Shown: one piece after another, positions 35,624-47,946 of the stretch
How positions within the stretch are numbered: position 1 is the stretch's first letter
How the letters are laid out: each line of letters starts with the position of its first letter
Source of the DNA: Spirodela intermedia
Lineage: Eukaryota; Streptophyta; Magnoliopsida; Alismatales; Araceae
Assembly: GCA_902729315.2 (NCBI GenBank)
Contig: LR746275.1
Location: forward strand, 3,132,501-3,196,500
Direction of reading: 5' to 3'
DNA: 64,000 nucleotides
Program-made: the position numbers and the translations under genes
The notes under the pieces: model-generated
What the model saw: the letters and a program-made list of their open reading frames with translations, nothing else
Told to the model about the DNA's origin: nothing
Database searches by the model: none

Positions 35624-36509
35624 TGTGCGAGGAGCTTCTCGGACCTCAGATGGATGCCCAGGTTGCCGTCGCCACCACCGACTAAAGCTTCCGCAACGTT
35701 CCCGTCACATCGGCTTGCCGCCATTAATGCACTTCGTTTTCCGGGAAAAAGTAGCAGAGAGAACTGGGCTCATCATCTTCTTCATCGGGCTGCTCTCGTC
35801 CCACTCCCACCTGGTTTATCTCTCTCTAAAGAAGTTCTACCCGGCAGATCTGCAGACCCCTTTACTCACTCGTTCATCTTCATCGTCCCGGCGGATTCTG
35901 CCTTGTCTGGAGTGCCTTTATTCCTCTGAGCGGTCGCATTCTAGAGAGAGAAACGGAAGAACAAGGAGAGAGAAACCGGCGGCGGACTGGGATGGACATT
36001 TTTTTACTCTGGGTAAGCAAGGGGATGGGGGAAGAGCCGTGGGTCCGAGGTAATCCATCTCCATTGGCATCGTCGTGCCCGTCGGAGAGAGAGAGAGAGC
36101 TGATTGGTCCAGTAAGGGGAGTCAAGTCATAGAAAGCGAGAGTAGCAGCACACTGGGCCCGTTAGAGATGGACGGAGATAATCGACGGCTGAGAAACTCA
36201 TGAAAACCGGCATGGGGAGGATCTACGGCGGAGGAGGCGTCAACGTGGGGTCCACGTCCAGAGGACAGAAATATGGCGACCGGACGAAAACCTGCATTAA
36301 ATGCGAGGGCCACACACGTGATGCCAGAGAGGGTATTATAGTCATTTCATAATATGGAGAGGTTCTCTGCTCTGCGGCAGCAGAGATGACGACTGCCGCT
36401 CGTGAATCCGGAGAGATCTTCCCGACTGTGGCGGCGGCCTGGAACAGAGATTTTGAGCACGGGGTTTCTGTGTTTCTGTGGAAGCTGATGCACTGAAGAG
36501 TTTCGAAGA
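34881..36509. other. divergent promoter region of KUP and the UROD locus
   Basis: No gene is recognised between the KUP leader and the UROD first exon. GA/CT microsatellites lie at about 35152-35184 and 35585-35620, with several shorter ones. Open stretches here owe their length to these simple repeats. Confidence 0.4.
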
Positions 36510-39274
36510 TGTCGTGCTTCCGTAGCCCTCTTTCGCCTTCCAGACCAAGGAGGATCAAGCTCCGCTGCACCGTCGGAGGTAGACTTGCATTTCTATGAAT
36601 ATTTCCTTCTATTTTCGATATTTTTCGCGGACGGAAGTGTTTTCTTGCTATGGTAGAAGTGCGATAGCCGGATTAACTGTCATAACACATCTACGAAGAG
36701 AAATTATTGCGCATTTTCGGGAATAAAATTAGGCCGTGATGCGTAAATGTGCTAGAATTAAGAACGCGATATAAGGATCAAGTCAAACTCCGTGAAAGAG
36801 CGTTGACAGAATGTGGAGACTACGACTTTGTGTGTGACATTCGGGGCTGGGGTTGTGATCTCGGCATTCTGATTGTGAGTTCCATAGGAATTCGACACGA
36901 ATTAGTCAGTAATTTGTGATTATATACTCGCCAGAGCTTGATGCCCTACCAATGGGTGAACAAAAGAACAAATGCGTCAGGTAGAACTATGGTTCAGAGA
37001 ATCATTCTGGTGTCATCCATTCATACGGCATTTGAACCTTGCCGAGTCTCTATGATATGTCACGTACCGTATGTTAATGCTCAAAGGATTTAAGTTTCTA
37101 TTTATTCAAGTTTCCTGGAAAGAGAAAACTCTGAGACGAAAATCCTTCCATGGAAACTTGATCGCCTAGTTCGACCCTTTGCTCCTTTATTGTGATTTTT
37201 CTTTGCCTCTGAGATTTTCATTGATTATGAACCTTAGCCTTTTGGAGATTTGTGCAGAATTCACTATGGAGCCGAAGGTTACTCCTCCTAGCGCTGTGGA
37301 GCCTCTCCTGCTGAATGCAATTCGAGGGGAAAAGGTTGAGAGACGCCCGGCTTGGTTGATGAGGCAAGCAGGTAGGTACATGAAGGCAGGTCTAGTAGCA
37401 ATCATTTTTGCTCTTTCCAGAATATTCATGACTATAATGCTTCTCTTGGTTATTCAAAAGCCTGTAATGCACCAGAAAAGTGACTTTAAAATAATTTCTT
37501 TTCTTGTCAGTCTGATGATATTGTCCTAAAATAATAGGATACTACTTTGCATTGACCTTTTCCCATTACCTTTGCGTTGGGAAAAAACAGATTATATGGG
37601 TGTTTTCTTGGAACAGCTCATCCATTTTTCGTAGAATTTTATGCGAAAATTCAAAAAAAGGTCTTGTATTCTATATTCTAGTTTTTATAGATACTACCTC
37701 TAGTGCTTTCAACAATCTTGAACCATTATCATTGTCAGCTCACCAGAAGTCCATTAAAAAGCTCCGTGGAGAACTGAAAATTAAGCAGTGGTTTTAATTT
37801 CATGGTGGTTCCTTACAGAAAGTCAACGTAACAGTAGCCAATAGTGAAATCTATTTACATAGCTGTTCATATAATTTTCCTGAATTCATCGGGTTTTTTA
37901 TTTCTGGTCCATTCTGAGATAGAACGGGCAGAATCCATTTACTGTGTTTTGGATTTCGCCTTCCTTGTTCCACTATGAATCAGCCAGTATTTAAAATCTT
38001 CACCAAAACTGTGCATGCATGACTTCTTGCCTGGTCCCCACTTTCAAGTGCCCATGGACCACGCAAGAGAAACATGTTCTGGCTCAGGTACAAAAAGTAA
38101 TTTTAATCATGTTAGAAGCATCAATACCAGGACTGCGCTACACATGCTCTTATGGAAATTGCTTTTGCTCACTTACATTTCTCAATTCATATGGTTGTTG
38201 AAATGGATTGTTTAGTCTTTCTGAAATTATATTTTCAGAGTTTTAATTTTCCCATGCATCCATTTTATTACACTCGTCTATGGAAGAAAATTATTAAAAA
38301 TCTAAAAAATAAATATACGTCTTGAGGTTGGCGTTTAGGATATTGTACATAAAGGTAGGATAAATATATATATATATATATATATTTTGGATTTAAAGCA
38401 TCTTGTTTGTATATACGCCCACAAGTGGTCTGGTTACAGGATCTAAAGAGTTTTTCCCAAGTTCTTGGAGTAACTTATTTTCTTGCTTTAATGTATGTTT
38501 CAAGTGAATATTCTATTTCAATGCCTTCTTCCTATTTTATGGTATTCTGCTATCATTTCTAACACTATGATTCTGGCGGACATTACACTCCTGTCTTTTT
38601 CTCCCATACAAGTAGATTAGTCCACGGTGTTCAATTTGAGTTTTAGTTATGTTTCATACAGATGTGTGGATTATATGTGCATATATCTAATACATGCTCA
38701 TATTTTATCATCATTTTACGTAGTCTAAGCATGGTGGCGGCACTCATTGTCGCAGTCTAAGCATGCTGATGTTCTTCCTGAAGTCAAAATGGTTTGTGTG
38801 GCCCGCTCTGCTCCCCTACTGTCCAGGCGCTGCATGCATTGTTAAGAAAATTCGCAGTCTCCATGGCGAGGTACGTCCGATACCAGGCAGACCATGGGGC
38901 TCAAGCCGTGCAGATCTTTGACTCTGTGCGCCTCTGATCCTTTACGCAAGTGGCTCGGGAGGGCTGCTCGAGAAGTTTCTCTCGACCCGAGTCAACATGA
39001 TTAGCTTGGACTGATGTAGCATCACCTCCACTGTGGCCCTGTGGTGGAAGGCGGTGGGAGGCGGAAGCTGGGCCCTGATGTGGCAGTTCAGGGCAACGTT
39101 GGCCCTGGGGTCCTCTTCGAGTCCAAAGAGTTCATCACCTCGCGGATCAACGACACGATGAAGAAGGCGGGCGCTCACAAGCGCATTCTGAATCTTGGGC
39201 ATGGGATTATGATCGGCACGCCCGAGGAGAGCGTTGACCATTTCTTTGAAGTCGCCAAAGGGATCAGATACTGA
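36510..39274 (+). pseudogene. UROD/HEME2-like: uroporphyrinogen decarboxylase, broken gene
   Basis: UROD makes coproporphyrinogen III in plastid tetrapyrrole synthesis. A first exon (36510 to about 36578, MSCFRSPLSPSRPRRIK) and a second (from 37258) are well kept; the second reads [19 protein letters not shown], then [12 protein letters not shown], the active-site arginine region. No sequence for the next 130 or so residues is found up to 38.7 kb. At 38735-38930 a decayed piece ends [19 protein letters not shown]. About 30 codons are then missing, with a frame change, before [14 protein letters not shown] at 38935. TTGGACTGA gives a stop where DWT is expected. The C-terminus (39041-39274, from [15 protein letters not shown] to [10 protein letters not shown]) is again open. 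A full enzyme cannot be made. Alternative: mis-assembly of a real gene. Confidence 0.85.
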
Positions 39275-40130
39275 AACCTCCACTGTATATTGTTCGGCCT
39301 TGTTCATATCGATTTCCTGCTCTATGGTCTTCAAAGGTATGATTTTTGTATCATAATTTTTTTTCTTGATCTGATACATCGAGTCATGATTCTGATGAAA
39401 GTCAACGACGATATGGCCAAATCAGTGGAGATTTAGACCGATTTTTATTCAACTGTTCATTGCATTGCTCATCCTTGTTCTAGAGATTATGATCTTACGA
39501 TCATAGATCCTGTGTATGATGTGAAACTTTTTGGGATCTAATACCCAAAGTTCTGAATGTGATGAAAGTCAACGAATATGTGACGGAATGGCCCGGACTT
39601 TCAATCAAGCTATGCTTTTTATTTCAGAATAGGCCCCTGTCTAGTTGCTTTCGGACCGCAGTCACGCACAGGGCTTTGACCTGTCAGAAAACGTGGCCCG
39701 ATGCTTCCGCGTCGAAAGCCAACTTGATCATATCATCTCAGTTATTACTATTATAATTATAATTATTATTTATTAATGTTGTTGTCCTGTCTTACTGATT
39801 ATTAATCGAATTTTAATTTATTCCCTATAATCGTTTTGGGATATGCTTCTCCTACTATGTTAACGGGCCGGCCGGGTTTTTGATTGGCCCGGCCCAGCCA
39901 TGGTCCCTTGTGCACTCTCTCTCTCTCTGGCTGTGAACTTAAGGGGGCTGAAGTGGGCCAGGGCTGAGAATAGGCAGGCCCTAGCCAAAGGGGCTCAATT
40001 CGGGCCCGTCTTGTGAGGGCATTATGGTAATAGATGGAAGGGGAGCTGCCTAGCTGTTTCCAGAATTGGTCGGATTTGTAGAAAATTCTGGTTGTTGGGC
40101 AAGGGGCGGCGGCGATTTCAAGTAGAAGAG
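39275..40130. other. intergenic stretch
   Basis: No gene is seen. A GC-rich, palindrome-like block (GGGCCGGCCGGG, about 39865) precedes the CIPK leader region. Confidence 0.4.
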
Positions 40131-40139
40131 CGGATTCAG

Positions 40140-41667
40140 GGGGGAAGAAGAAAAAGAAGCAAAAGGGGAGCAGAGTTGGGGGATTAGGGTTTGTCTCACC
40201 TTTTTGTCTCCGGTTTCTCCTTCTCTTCCTCTTCCTTTTCGTGTCCGGTGTCTATCTCGGCGCCTTCGAAGGTTCGGGATCTTGATCGTTCGAGGATCCT
40301 GGTGGAGGGGTTATTTTCTCTCTCGCCTCCCCGGTTGAGGTACGTTGTTGCGGGACTTGGTCCTAGCGTTTCTTCATGGCTGATTTTTCTGACGGAGTTC
40401 TTTGCGTGATCTGACGATCTGAGTTTTTTTTTACGTTGGGCTTTGATGTTGCTGCTTGGGATTTCTGATGGCGGCCGTTGTTTTTGCTCAGAATTTTCCT
40501 TCTGTGCTGCTCAATTGCTCGTGGCATTTCGAACTTATTTCAGTTTTCTTCTTTTGTATTCGTACTTCTCTTCCTATTTTTTTGAAGAACTACAACTTCC
40601 TATGGCATGTAGAAAATGTTCCATGCACCAATTGAATCGAATTGTACGACTTTTGTGTTACGATCTTGCATCCGCTGGCATTCTTGCTTTTCTTCGTTGA
40701 TGCGAATATATATATATATACTCTAGACAGATCTGTTATGATTTTTCTGCGAAGGGTGCCTAATTCATGAAAATTGTTGCTATATTCTTATTCCCCTCGA
40801 GTTTTCCCTTCCGCTTAGTGAATTTTTTTTTGCTAATGGCCTCTGGCACGGATAAAATCTCTTCTCCTTCAATTCCCAAACCTGCTGAAAATAAAATAAA
40901 ATGATCTTTTGTTTTCTACGGCTACTCAGGAATTCCTGGTAGATTGAGGTAGATTTGAATGGACTTTTCTTTGCTCTTCATCGTTTCTATGTTCATTATC
41001 ATTTCTAGCTTGAATTCTCTGTTACCATCTCCACCATTTTCTGTGAGTTGCATTTTTAGGGCTTCTACCAGCATCTGTGTTGCATAACCGGCTCCTTTCT
41101 TCCTTGCTCATCAACCCCATAATTAGTTGGCGCAAGAATTTGCGAGCTCTTTGCTGGCTGCCAGTGTTTCTGCTTTTTCTCCTAATTATTTACTATCAGT
41201 GTTTAAAATATGTGGGATCACATCCGAGTCCTCCTGGAGTGAAGCTTGGATCACTCCGTGGCAGCTTTCAATCTGATATTGCATCTTATTATGCCTCTTT
41301 TACTGGCTGCAGTCTTGAATTAACCTATTATACTGTTCTTTGTTCTGTCAGCTTCTTCCTTCTTGCCACTCGGAACTAAAAGCAACAGGGAATGCTGAAA
41401 GATGTGTTTGCACTCTCGGAAATCCTCCTCTGAGGCGAATCCATCAATATCCTCTCCTAAGCTGCCACTCCACATCCTCCATGAGCTTGGATTTAAAGGT
41501 CTCCGCCACCCTCTTCTCCAGGCGCAGCGGGTCCATGACGGATTGCTGAGCTCGACAAGAAGAAGCCTCCCATCAAATCACGACCTCACCGACGACGGTT
41601 GAGAGCTTCTGATCTTCAGACCATCAGCAGGAAGGGGAGTATATACATATATATAAAACAACAGAGG
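40140..41667 (+). promoter_or_regulatory. probable CIPK 5' leader with intron
   Basis: A purine-rich segment at about 40140-40185 (AGAAGAAAAAGAAGC) and a pyrimidine-rich leader run to a good donor at about 40340 (GAG|GTACGT). A matching acceptor lies near 41350 (CTGTCAG). A leader intron of about 1 kb before the intronless kinase frame is plausible. It is not proven by the sequence alone. Confidence 0.35.
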
Positions 41668-43008
41668 ATGGAAAACAAGGAGGGTGTATTGCTGCAGAGG
41701 TACGAGCTGGGGAGATTACTGGGGCAGGGGAACTTTGCAAAGGTGTACTATGCGCGCAACATCAAGACAGCCCAGAGTGTGGCGATAAAGGTGATCGACA
41801 AGGAGAAGGTGATGAGAGTTGGGCTGATGGATCAGATCAAGCGGGAGATCTCAGTGATGAAGCTGGTGAGCCACCCGAACATCGTGCAGCTCCACGAGGT
41901 CATGGCCACCAAGTCAAAGATATTCGTCGTCATGGAATACGTAAAGGGTGGGGAGCTCTTCAACCTGGTGGCCAAGGGCCGGCTCAAGGAGGAGCAGGCG
42001 AGGCGGTATTTTCAGCAACTGGTCGGCGCCATTGACTTCTGCCACAGCCGGGGAGTCTACCACCGGGACCTCAAGCCAGAGAACCTGCTCCTCGATGAGA
42101 ACGGCGACCTGAAGGTCTCTGATTTTGGCCTGAGCGCCCTCGCAGAGTCAAAGAGACAGGACGGCCTGCTCCACACCACCTGTGGCACGCCGGCATATGT
42201 GGCCCCTGAGGTGCTGAACAGGAAGGGGTACGACGGCGCCAAGGCTGACATCTGGTCCTGCGGGGTGATCCTCTTTGTCATGCTTGCCGGGTACCTCCCC
42301 TTCCACGAAGGCAATCTGATGGAGATGTACAGGAAGATTGCCAAGGCGGCATTCAGGTGCCCCGCTTGGTTCTCCTCCGAGGCCCGCAAGCTGCTGGCGA
42401 AGATCCTCGACCCCAACCCCGTCACCAGGATTTCGACAGAGGGCATCATGGAGAGCTCCTGGTTCAGGAAGGGGCGGAGATCACCCCCCAGGACCAGAGA
42501 TCTTCATGCAGATATGGGTGCCAGCGGCTCGGTGATCGGCGGTGGCGGTGGCGGTGATGTTGCCGAAGGGAAGGAAGAACCCATGAAGCCATCACAGATG
42601 AACGCCTTCGACATCATTTCCATGTCCACTGGGTTCGACCTTTCTGGCCTATTCGAGGAGCCCGATCGCCGAAAGGAGTCCCGTTTCACGTCCATGCAGC
42701 CGGCGCCGGTCATCATCAAGAGGTTGGAGGAGGTGGCGAGGAAGCTGGGATTGAAGCCGAAGAAGAAGCAAGGGGGGGTGATGAAGCTGGAGAGGAACAA
42801 GGAGGGCAGGAAGGGCGTGCTGGCCGTCGATGCCGAGATCTTCGAGGTGACCCCGTCCTTCCACCTGGTGGAGTTCAAGAAGTCCGCCGGCGACACCCTG
42901 GAGTTCCAGAGGATGTGGAAGCAGGACATGAGGCCCGCTCTCAAGGACATCGTCTGGGCCTGGCAAGGGGAGGAGGAGGTGGCGGCGCCGCCGCTGCAGC
43001 AGGAGTAG
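41668..43008 (+). CDS. CIPK: CBL-interacting protein kinase (SnRK3), intronless type
   Basis: One uninterrupted frame of 446 residues from the ATG at 41668; an in-frame ATG at 41599 lies in sequence unlike the family. The kinase domain runs from about residue 12 to 270: GQGNFAKV loop, catalytic Lys41 (VAIKVIDK), [13 protein letters not shown] with D134, DFGLSAL from 152, and APEVL. The regulatory part has the CBL-binding NAF motif [19 protein letters not shown] (NAF at 312-314). A PP2C-interaction-type segment follows ([20 protein letters not shown]). CIPKs are Ca2+-signalling kinases activated by CBL sensors at membranes and phosphorylate ion transporters, including potassium channels. GC-rich at third positions. 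Intron-poor CIPKs form a separate clade from intron-rich ones; the exact number cannot be assigned. Confidence 0.96.
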   Translation: MENKEGVLLQRYELGRLLGQGNFAKVYYARNIKTAQSVAIKVIDKEKVMRVGLMDQIKREISVMKLVSHPNIVQLHEVMATKSKIFVVMEYVKGGELFNLVAKGRLKEEQARRYFQQLVGAIDFCHSRGVYHRDLKPENLLLDENGDLKVSDFGLSALAESKRQDGLLHTTCGTPAYVAPEVLNRKGYDGAKADIWSCGVILFVMLAGYLPFHEGNLMEMYRKIAKAAFRCPAWFSSEARKLLAKILDPNPVTRISTEGIMESSWFRKGRRSPPRTRDLHADMGASGSVIGGGGGGDVAEGKEEPMKPSQMNAFDIISMSTGFDLSGLFEEPDRRKESRFTSMQPAPVIIKRLEEVARKLGLKPKKKQGGVMKLERNKEGRKGVLAVDAEIFEVTPSFHLVEFKKSAGDTLEFQRMWKQDMRPALKDIVWAWQGEEEVAAPPLQQE

Positions 43009-43693
43009 CCGCACAAGGCCCGCAAATCAATGGACCTCGGCGAGAACTTCCGAGTATGTGTTCTACCTCGTGCATGACAATATGACGTTTCCGGTCACAT
43101 ATGTAGCTGTGTCCGTGATGTTTCCATACTTGTATTGTTTTTTCTCCGTGTTCTTGTGTTTATTATTTTCTTTGGCGAAACGGGTATGATTATTCATCAG
43201 CTTTAAGCTGGGGAGGTTGATGCTCGGGGTTAGTCTGCAGTTTGACCTTTTTCTTTTCTTTGTTTCTGAAGAACCCGGTGAAGTCAAACCGCTGGTGTCA
43301 GGTGGGATATCTGGGCAGTCCCTTCGCTCAATTCAGCAGTTTTGAGCTCATGGGTCACAGAGGGGGAGAGAGAGAGAGAGAGAAGTCCGCGCACGTGGGA
43401 AGGTTTCGGGCTTGGAAGAGGACTCCGGCCCGGGCTCGACTTGCCTGACCCACCGATCTAAAACAGCTAGAGAGACGTAGAGAAGCATGGCTAAGCAGGG
43501 CTTGCCCGGCCCATTCACATCCTCTATTCATACCAGAGATTTTTTTACCATTTCTAGTTCAGTCGAGAGGGCATCCTAGCATCAGCTTCCATTTCTCAAT
43601 ATGGACAAGGAGAAACTGGCAGAGATGTTTCTGTACATTCTAGGGTTAGTATGTACATCAAAGAGGGGACTGAGATCAGCAGAAGGCCTGGTT

Positions 43694-46600
43694 TTATTCC
43701 AATTCGGTCTCCGAGACGACCTCCTCTGGGAGTTGGAACGCATCCACCTCCGCAAAGTAGGCCCTCTGTTCGTCGATGAACTGCTGTGGAAGAAGTGCCT
43801 GCGGCTGATTCCTACTGTCCGATGACAGCATGTAACGCCATTTCTGCAGATGAGGGCAGCAAGATAATGGTTTATTACAATGGAATGAGAGAAAGCATTG
43901 AGTGAAGAGAAATTACCCTCTTGGATTTGGGATAAGGAACTGAGGATGCAGCAGCGAGGCAATCAGCATCTTCAGAAGCTTTCATCTGATTATCCCTGTT
44001 TCGAGACAAGAATGGGAAGAGATTGAATCATCTTTATTGGTCCTCTCATTTATTTTTTGATTCCATAAATATGCAGATAGAGGGCCAGAAATTGATATAA
44101 ATATCTCGGGGTATCCAATGGCTACTGCAGAATTCCATTGAATGCAGTTTAAACTTGTTCTAAGTGGAGGAATTTCTTGGATTTTTTTATGTTATAAAAA
44201 AATAACTGAATTAATGAGCCCCTGTATAATATACATGCAGGGAAACTTTTCAACCATGAATTTGTGTTCCTCTCATACACCTTTCGCACCGATTGTAATG
44301 GGTACGGCCTAAAAAGCTTAGTAGGCTGTCAATGTGTGTGTGTACGCGAGCCATTTTGTAGATCAAACTCGTTAAGCTTCTTGAAAAGACACCACCCGCT
44401 GGCAATGTAAGAAATTTTGACCTCAAAATCAACGTATTGTTCTACAATTTTCTGCTTTCTGTGATTTAAATCTTTGTTCCAAAATCAACAGAAACAGCAG
44501 GTATTATTCCCGGGAAAAAAGAAAAACTGGATCACGGAAACATCTTAGTCCACCATGGAGTGGTTTATCTCACATATTATGAGAGATGGATACCTACAGA
44601 CAGATCGGTGGATAGAGAGAGAGAGAAAGAGAGAGAGAGAGTTTCGCAGAATCCAGCACCTACGTTTGTAGAAAATTTTGTGGTGTCGTTTATGATATCT
44701 TCCATTTCTTATTCAAATGCATTTAAATAAATATCACCATCATTGTAAACCTTCCTTAGATTGACCAAAAAAAATATGGCAGAAAGAAATGCAAGAAAAA
44801 GCATGAAATAATACTTGAGTAATATCCAAGAAGCGCAAATTTCATTAAGAAAAATTCGAAATCAAAGCAACTTGGGGAGAAAAAAAGTTGATAAGATTAG
44901 AAACCCAATCACATATTCATCGTCTACCAGCCAATACCCAATCACATATTCAAATACATTGTTAATAAATATCACCATCATTATAGACCTTCCTTAGATT
45001 GGCCAAACAAAATATGGCAGAAAGAAATGCAAGAAAAAGCATGAAATAATACTTGAGTAATATCCAAGAAGCGCAAATTTCCTTAAGAAAAAATCGAAAT
45101 CAAAGCAACTTGGAGAGAAAAAAAGATTGATTAGATCAGAAACCCAATCACATATTCATCGTCTAGCAGTCAAGAACATCAATATTTAGGTAGCTTGAAA
45201 ACAAGAGAACATTCCTAAACAGCGCATTGTCACACATACCCAACACTTCTAATCCTTTTTGGTGGCGGGCAACTCGACTGAAGAGGATCCCAATCAGCCT
45301 TCCGCTTGCTTTTCTGCCTCCTTGAACTTTGACGGGTGTACAGAACCACTGGTTCAAGAACACTCCGGTCGGCAACACCTTTAAGTGTGAAAGGAGGAAA
45401 AATTAGATAAAAGGAATTTGCAATCACCTAAGAAACCAAGAACAAGGTTGAAAATATTGTCTATCCTGAGTAATTGATGAAGATAGCACATGATAAAAAC
45501 TTCAAACTCGGAATTTCTACAATGCTATCAAATCAATGCAGTCCTCTGCTTCTCAAGTCAAAAAAACAGCCGCACAAAACATATACCAGGCTGTAAGAGT
45601 GAATGGTGAAGATATCAGTTTTACTCTAATAATTAACTTAGTCCAACTTTTTTCATCAACAGCGCACCAAATGCACAACTATAAATAACTTTTTGTCTCA
45701 TATTCTTTCTCGTAGCCTTCCAATATTACTTTGAGTGATTATCTTGAAATCATTTTTCACCTAAAATATGAAGGATCCAACAAGTCTGAGGACTTCAGTC
45801 AGGGTAACACGAAAACGGAAAATAACTAAAAGGATTCATACACGACTCCATTGCTACTTGCTTGTGTGAAAACACCATTCCCATAGAGTAGCAAATCTAT
45901 GCATTCGTTAAAGATATTTTCTCACGGCGCGCATTTCATCGTCGAATCTGTATGTCTGTGTGCACCCAGTGGAGCATCTATCATATCAAACATATGGAAT
46001 CCTAAAGTCGTAGATCCGGCAGTATCCCTAGGAGCTGTGGTCGTACCTCACGAATACTCAAAGGCAGCATAGCCAAATCATGTAGTGATTCAGAAGTAAG
46101 CTGCATTCAGAATGGGCGAAAACCTTAAAGATAATGTTCGATTATTGCGAAGCTAGTCCGAGGCATCGAGCAGGAGTCAAGATTGAAGAGACAATTCAAT
46201 TCGTTCCTTCTTCAGCAAACCCTAGATTCAATATCGCAACCGATCGACAGGGCCAAAGATAACGCAATCAAATTCAAAATGCAGAAACTATTTCAAAAAG
46301 TTTAGTATCCCCCATACCCCGCCTAGGTTTCCAGTAGCACGGATTACCGGAACAAATTGATTCCTCCAATCATCTACAGAACCGATCGGGCCTCCCAAAA
46401 GACAAACCCCCGAGTAGAAGTCAGGAAGAAACAAAATAAACAGAACCCACGCGTCATCCACTCTGGAACCCGAAGAAAACCCCAGGGGTTACCTGAATTC
46501 ACCGGCGGGTCCGCCACTGTAGATCCGGAAGAAGAGGGGCCAGCCTTCCGACTCGAAGAGTTCTCGGAGTTGCAAGATCCTATACTGCTAGTCTCGCCTC

Positions 46601-46757
46601 CGATAGGGATCTCGTCGTGGACCGCAATGGCTCTGGATTTCGGCTTCGCCCCAGAATTCTCCTTGAGCTTCACGGAAGCGGTGACGGCGTTACTGACGTC
46701 GGTCAGGGGCCTCCTCTTTGGTAACCTTCGGCTGATTTCAGACCCTCGGAACTCCAT
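43694..46757 (-). CDS. sororin-like protein (putative cohesin protector)
   Basis: Four exons, 46493-46757, 45240-45378, 43917-43995 and 43694-43843, keep phase across all junctions and give 210 residues. The first Met of the frame is at 46757. The N-terminus is basic with RRLPKRRPLTDVSN, a motif often found in mitotic regulators, followed by Ser-rich disorder. Exon 2 is strongly basic (VVLYTRQSSRRQKSKRKADW). The C-terminus is acidic and aromatic: QQFIDEQRAYFAEVDAFQLP then EEVVSETELE. Short length, a basic disordered body and a conserved FAEVDAFxLPEE tail resemble sororin, which opposes WAPL and keeps sister chromatids together. From memory Arabidopsis SORORIN is At3g56250, in the block that also holds other homologues of this window. 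Family assignment is inference; the gene model itself is solid. Confidence 0.6.
44716..45169. repeat. tandem duplication in sororin-like intron 2
   Basis: Two copies of about 215 bases repeat with a 238-bp period and differ at few positions. Both contain AAATATCACCATCATT, CCTTCCTTAGATTG, ATATGGCAGAAAGAAATGCA and CCAATCACATATTCATCGTC. Both lie within the intron between exons 2 and 3, so the coding sequence is not affected. High identity implies a recent event. Confidence 0.92.
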
Positions 46758-46850
46758 CGCTGTCGGAGGACGAGGAGCAGCGGCTGAAAGCTTCTGAGAC
46801 ACGGTGGCTCGCAGGCGGGAAAAGGCTTTCCCGGTGAATGACAATATGCC

Positions 46851-46858
46851 TATATAAC
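46851..46858 (-). promoter_or_regulatory. TATA-like box of the sororin-like gene
   Basis: On the minus strand GGGTTATATAGGC lies about 94 bases upstream of the chosen ATG at 46757, a suitable distance for a core promoter with a short leader. This supports the choice of that start rather than one further upstream. Confidence 0.5.
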
Positions 46859-47342
46859 CCTAACATTTCCACAGTTTTACCTTATACCTCAAAGCTTGTT
46901 TATTTAATAAAGTACTTAGGATTATACTTTATTAATATTTCCGGAGTTTGGTCCTACCTGGACGCTTACTATAAGGCCCGAAACTGACCAAAAAATGGGC
47001 TCCGGGCCTTCAAGCCCGCTCTCAGGTTGAGTGGGCCCAGACTAGTGAGACTAGAATTCCTTGATGTCTAGCGGCGGGGGGGCTGGTCACCAGTTGAAGA
47101 AACACAGAAGCAACGGCGAGAAGAGGATCTCGCCAAATGGGGAAAGGGAGAACAAGAAAAGAGAAAGGGAGAAGGAATGAGAGAAGAGAGAGAGAGAGAG
47201 AGAGGAGAGAGAATGGAAGGAGAATGCGGCAATGAATGGAGTAGACTCGGGCCAATCCGTTCTATCTGGATGTTTTATCAACGGAGATTTTATTCATTAA
47301 ATGACCTCTTCATAATATACATACTGTGTGCGTGTGTGTGTG

Positions 47343-47379
<37 letters not shown>

Positions 47380-47946
47380 GGTGCGTGTATGTATTTATGC
47401 ACAAGAGAAAGTGTATTTAGATGCAAGTGTATTTAGAATTGTATGAACGAAATTCCGCCTTCGAATTATATGTAGAGAGAGAGAGAGAGAGATAGATCAA
47501 TGGAACGTGTGTGCGTGTGGGTGGGTGTGAAGCTTCTTCTATGCCAAGAGAAACAAGAGAAGCAAAAACCCATCAAGGTCCTGACTCCCAACCTATCCAA
47601 CTGCCCTGTTCCTGGAGTATTCAAGATCAGGCCCTCTCATGCTCGGGGTTTCTTGCGGGGAGGACGATCACCCAGCGGGAGGAGGAAGGAAGGAAGGAAG
47701 GGCGCGCTTGATGGCACACCCACGTAAACTAGAAGTCCCACGCTTCGTTTCCCCTCCATTTCCTGGTTCGGATTATTATCTGCTGCTGTCTTCCATTTAG
47801 GATCTCAGATCGTGCAACAGACGGGCGTGGAACTCGTCATTAACGGGAGATTTCTTAAACCCTAATCGACCCATCACAGCAGAAGGGAAACTCTTCGAGG
47901 AGTAGGGGGAGGAAGAAGTCGACGTTCTCTTCATCATCCCTTCTGT

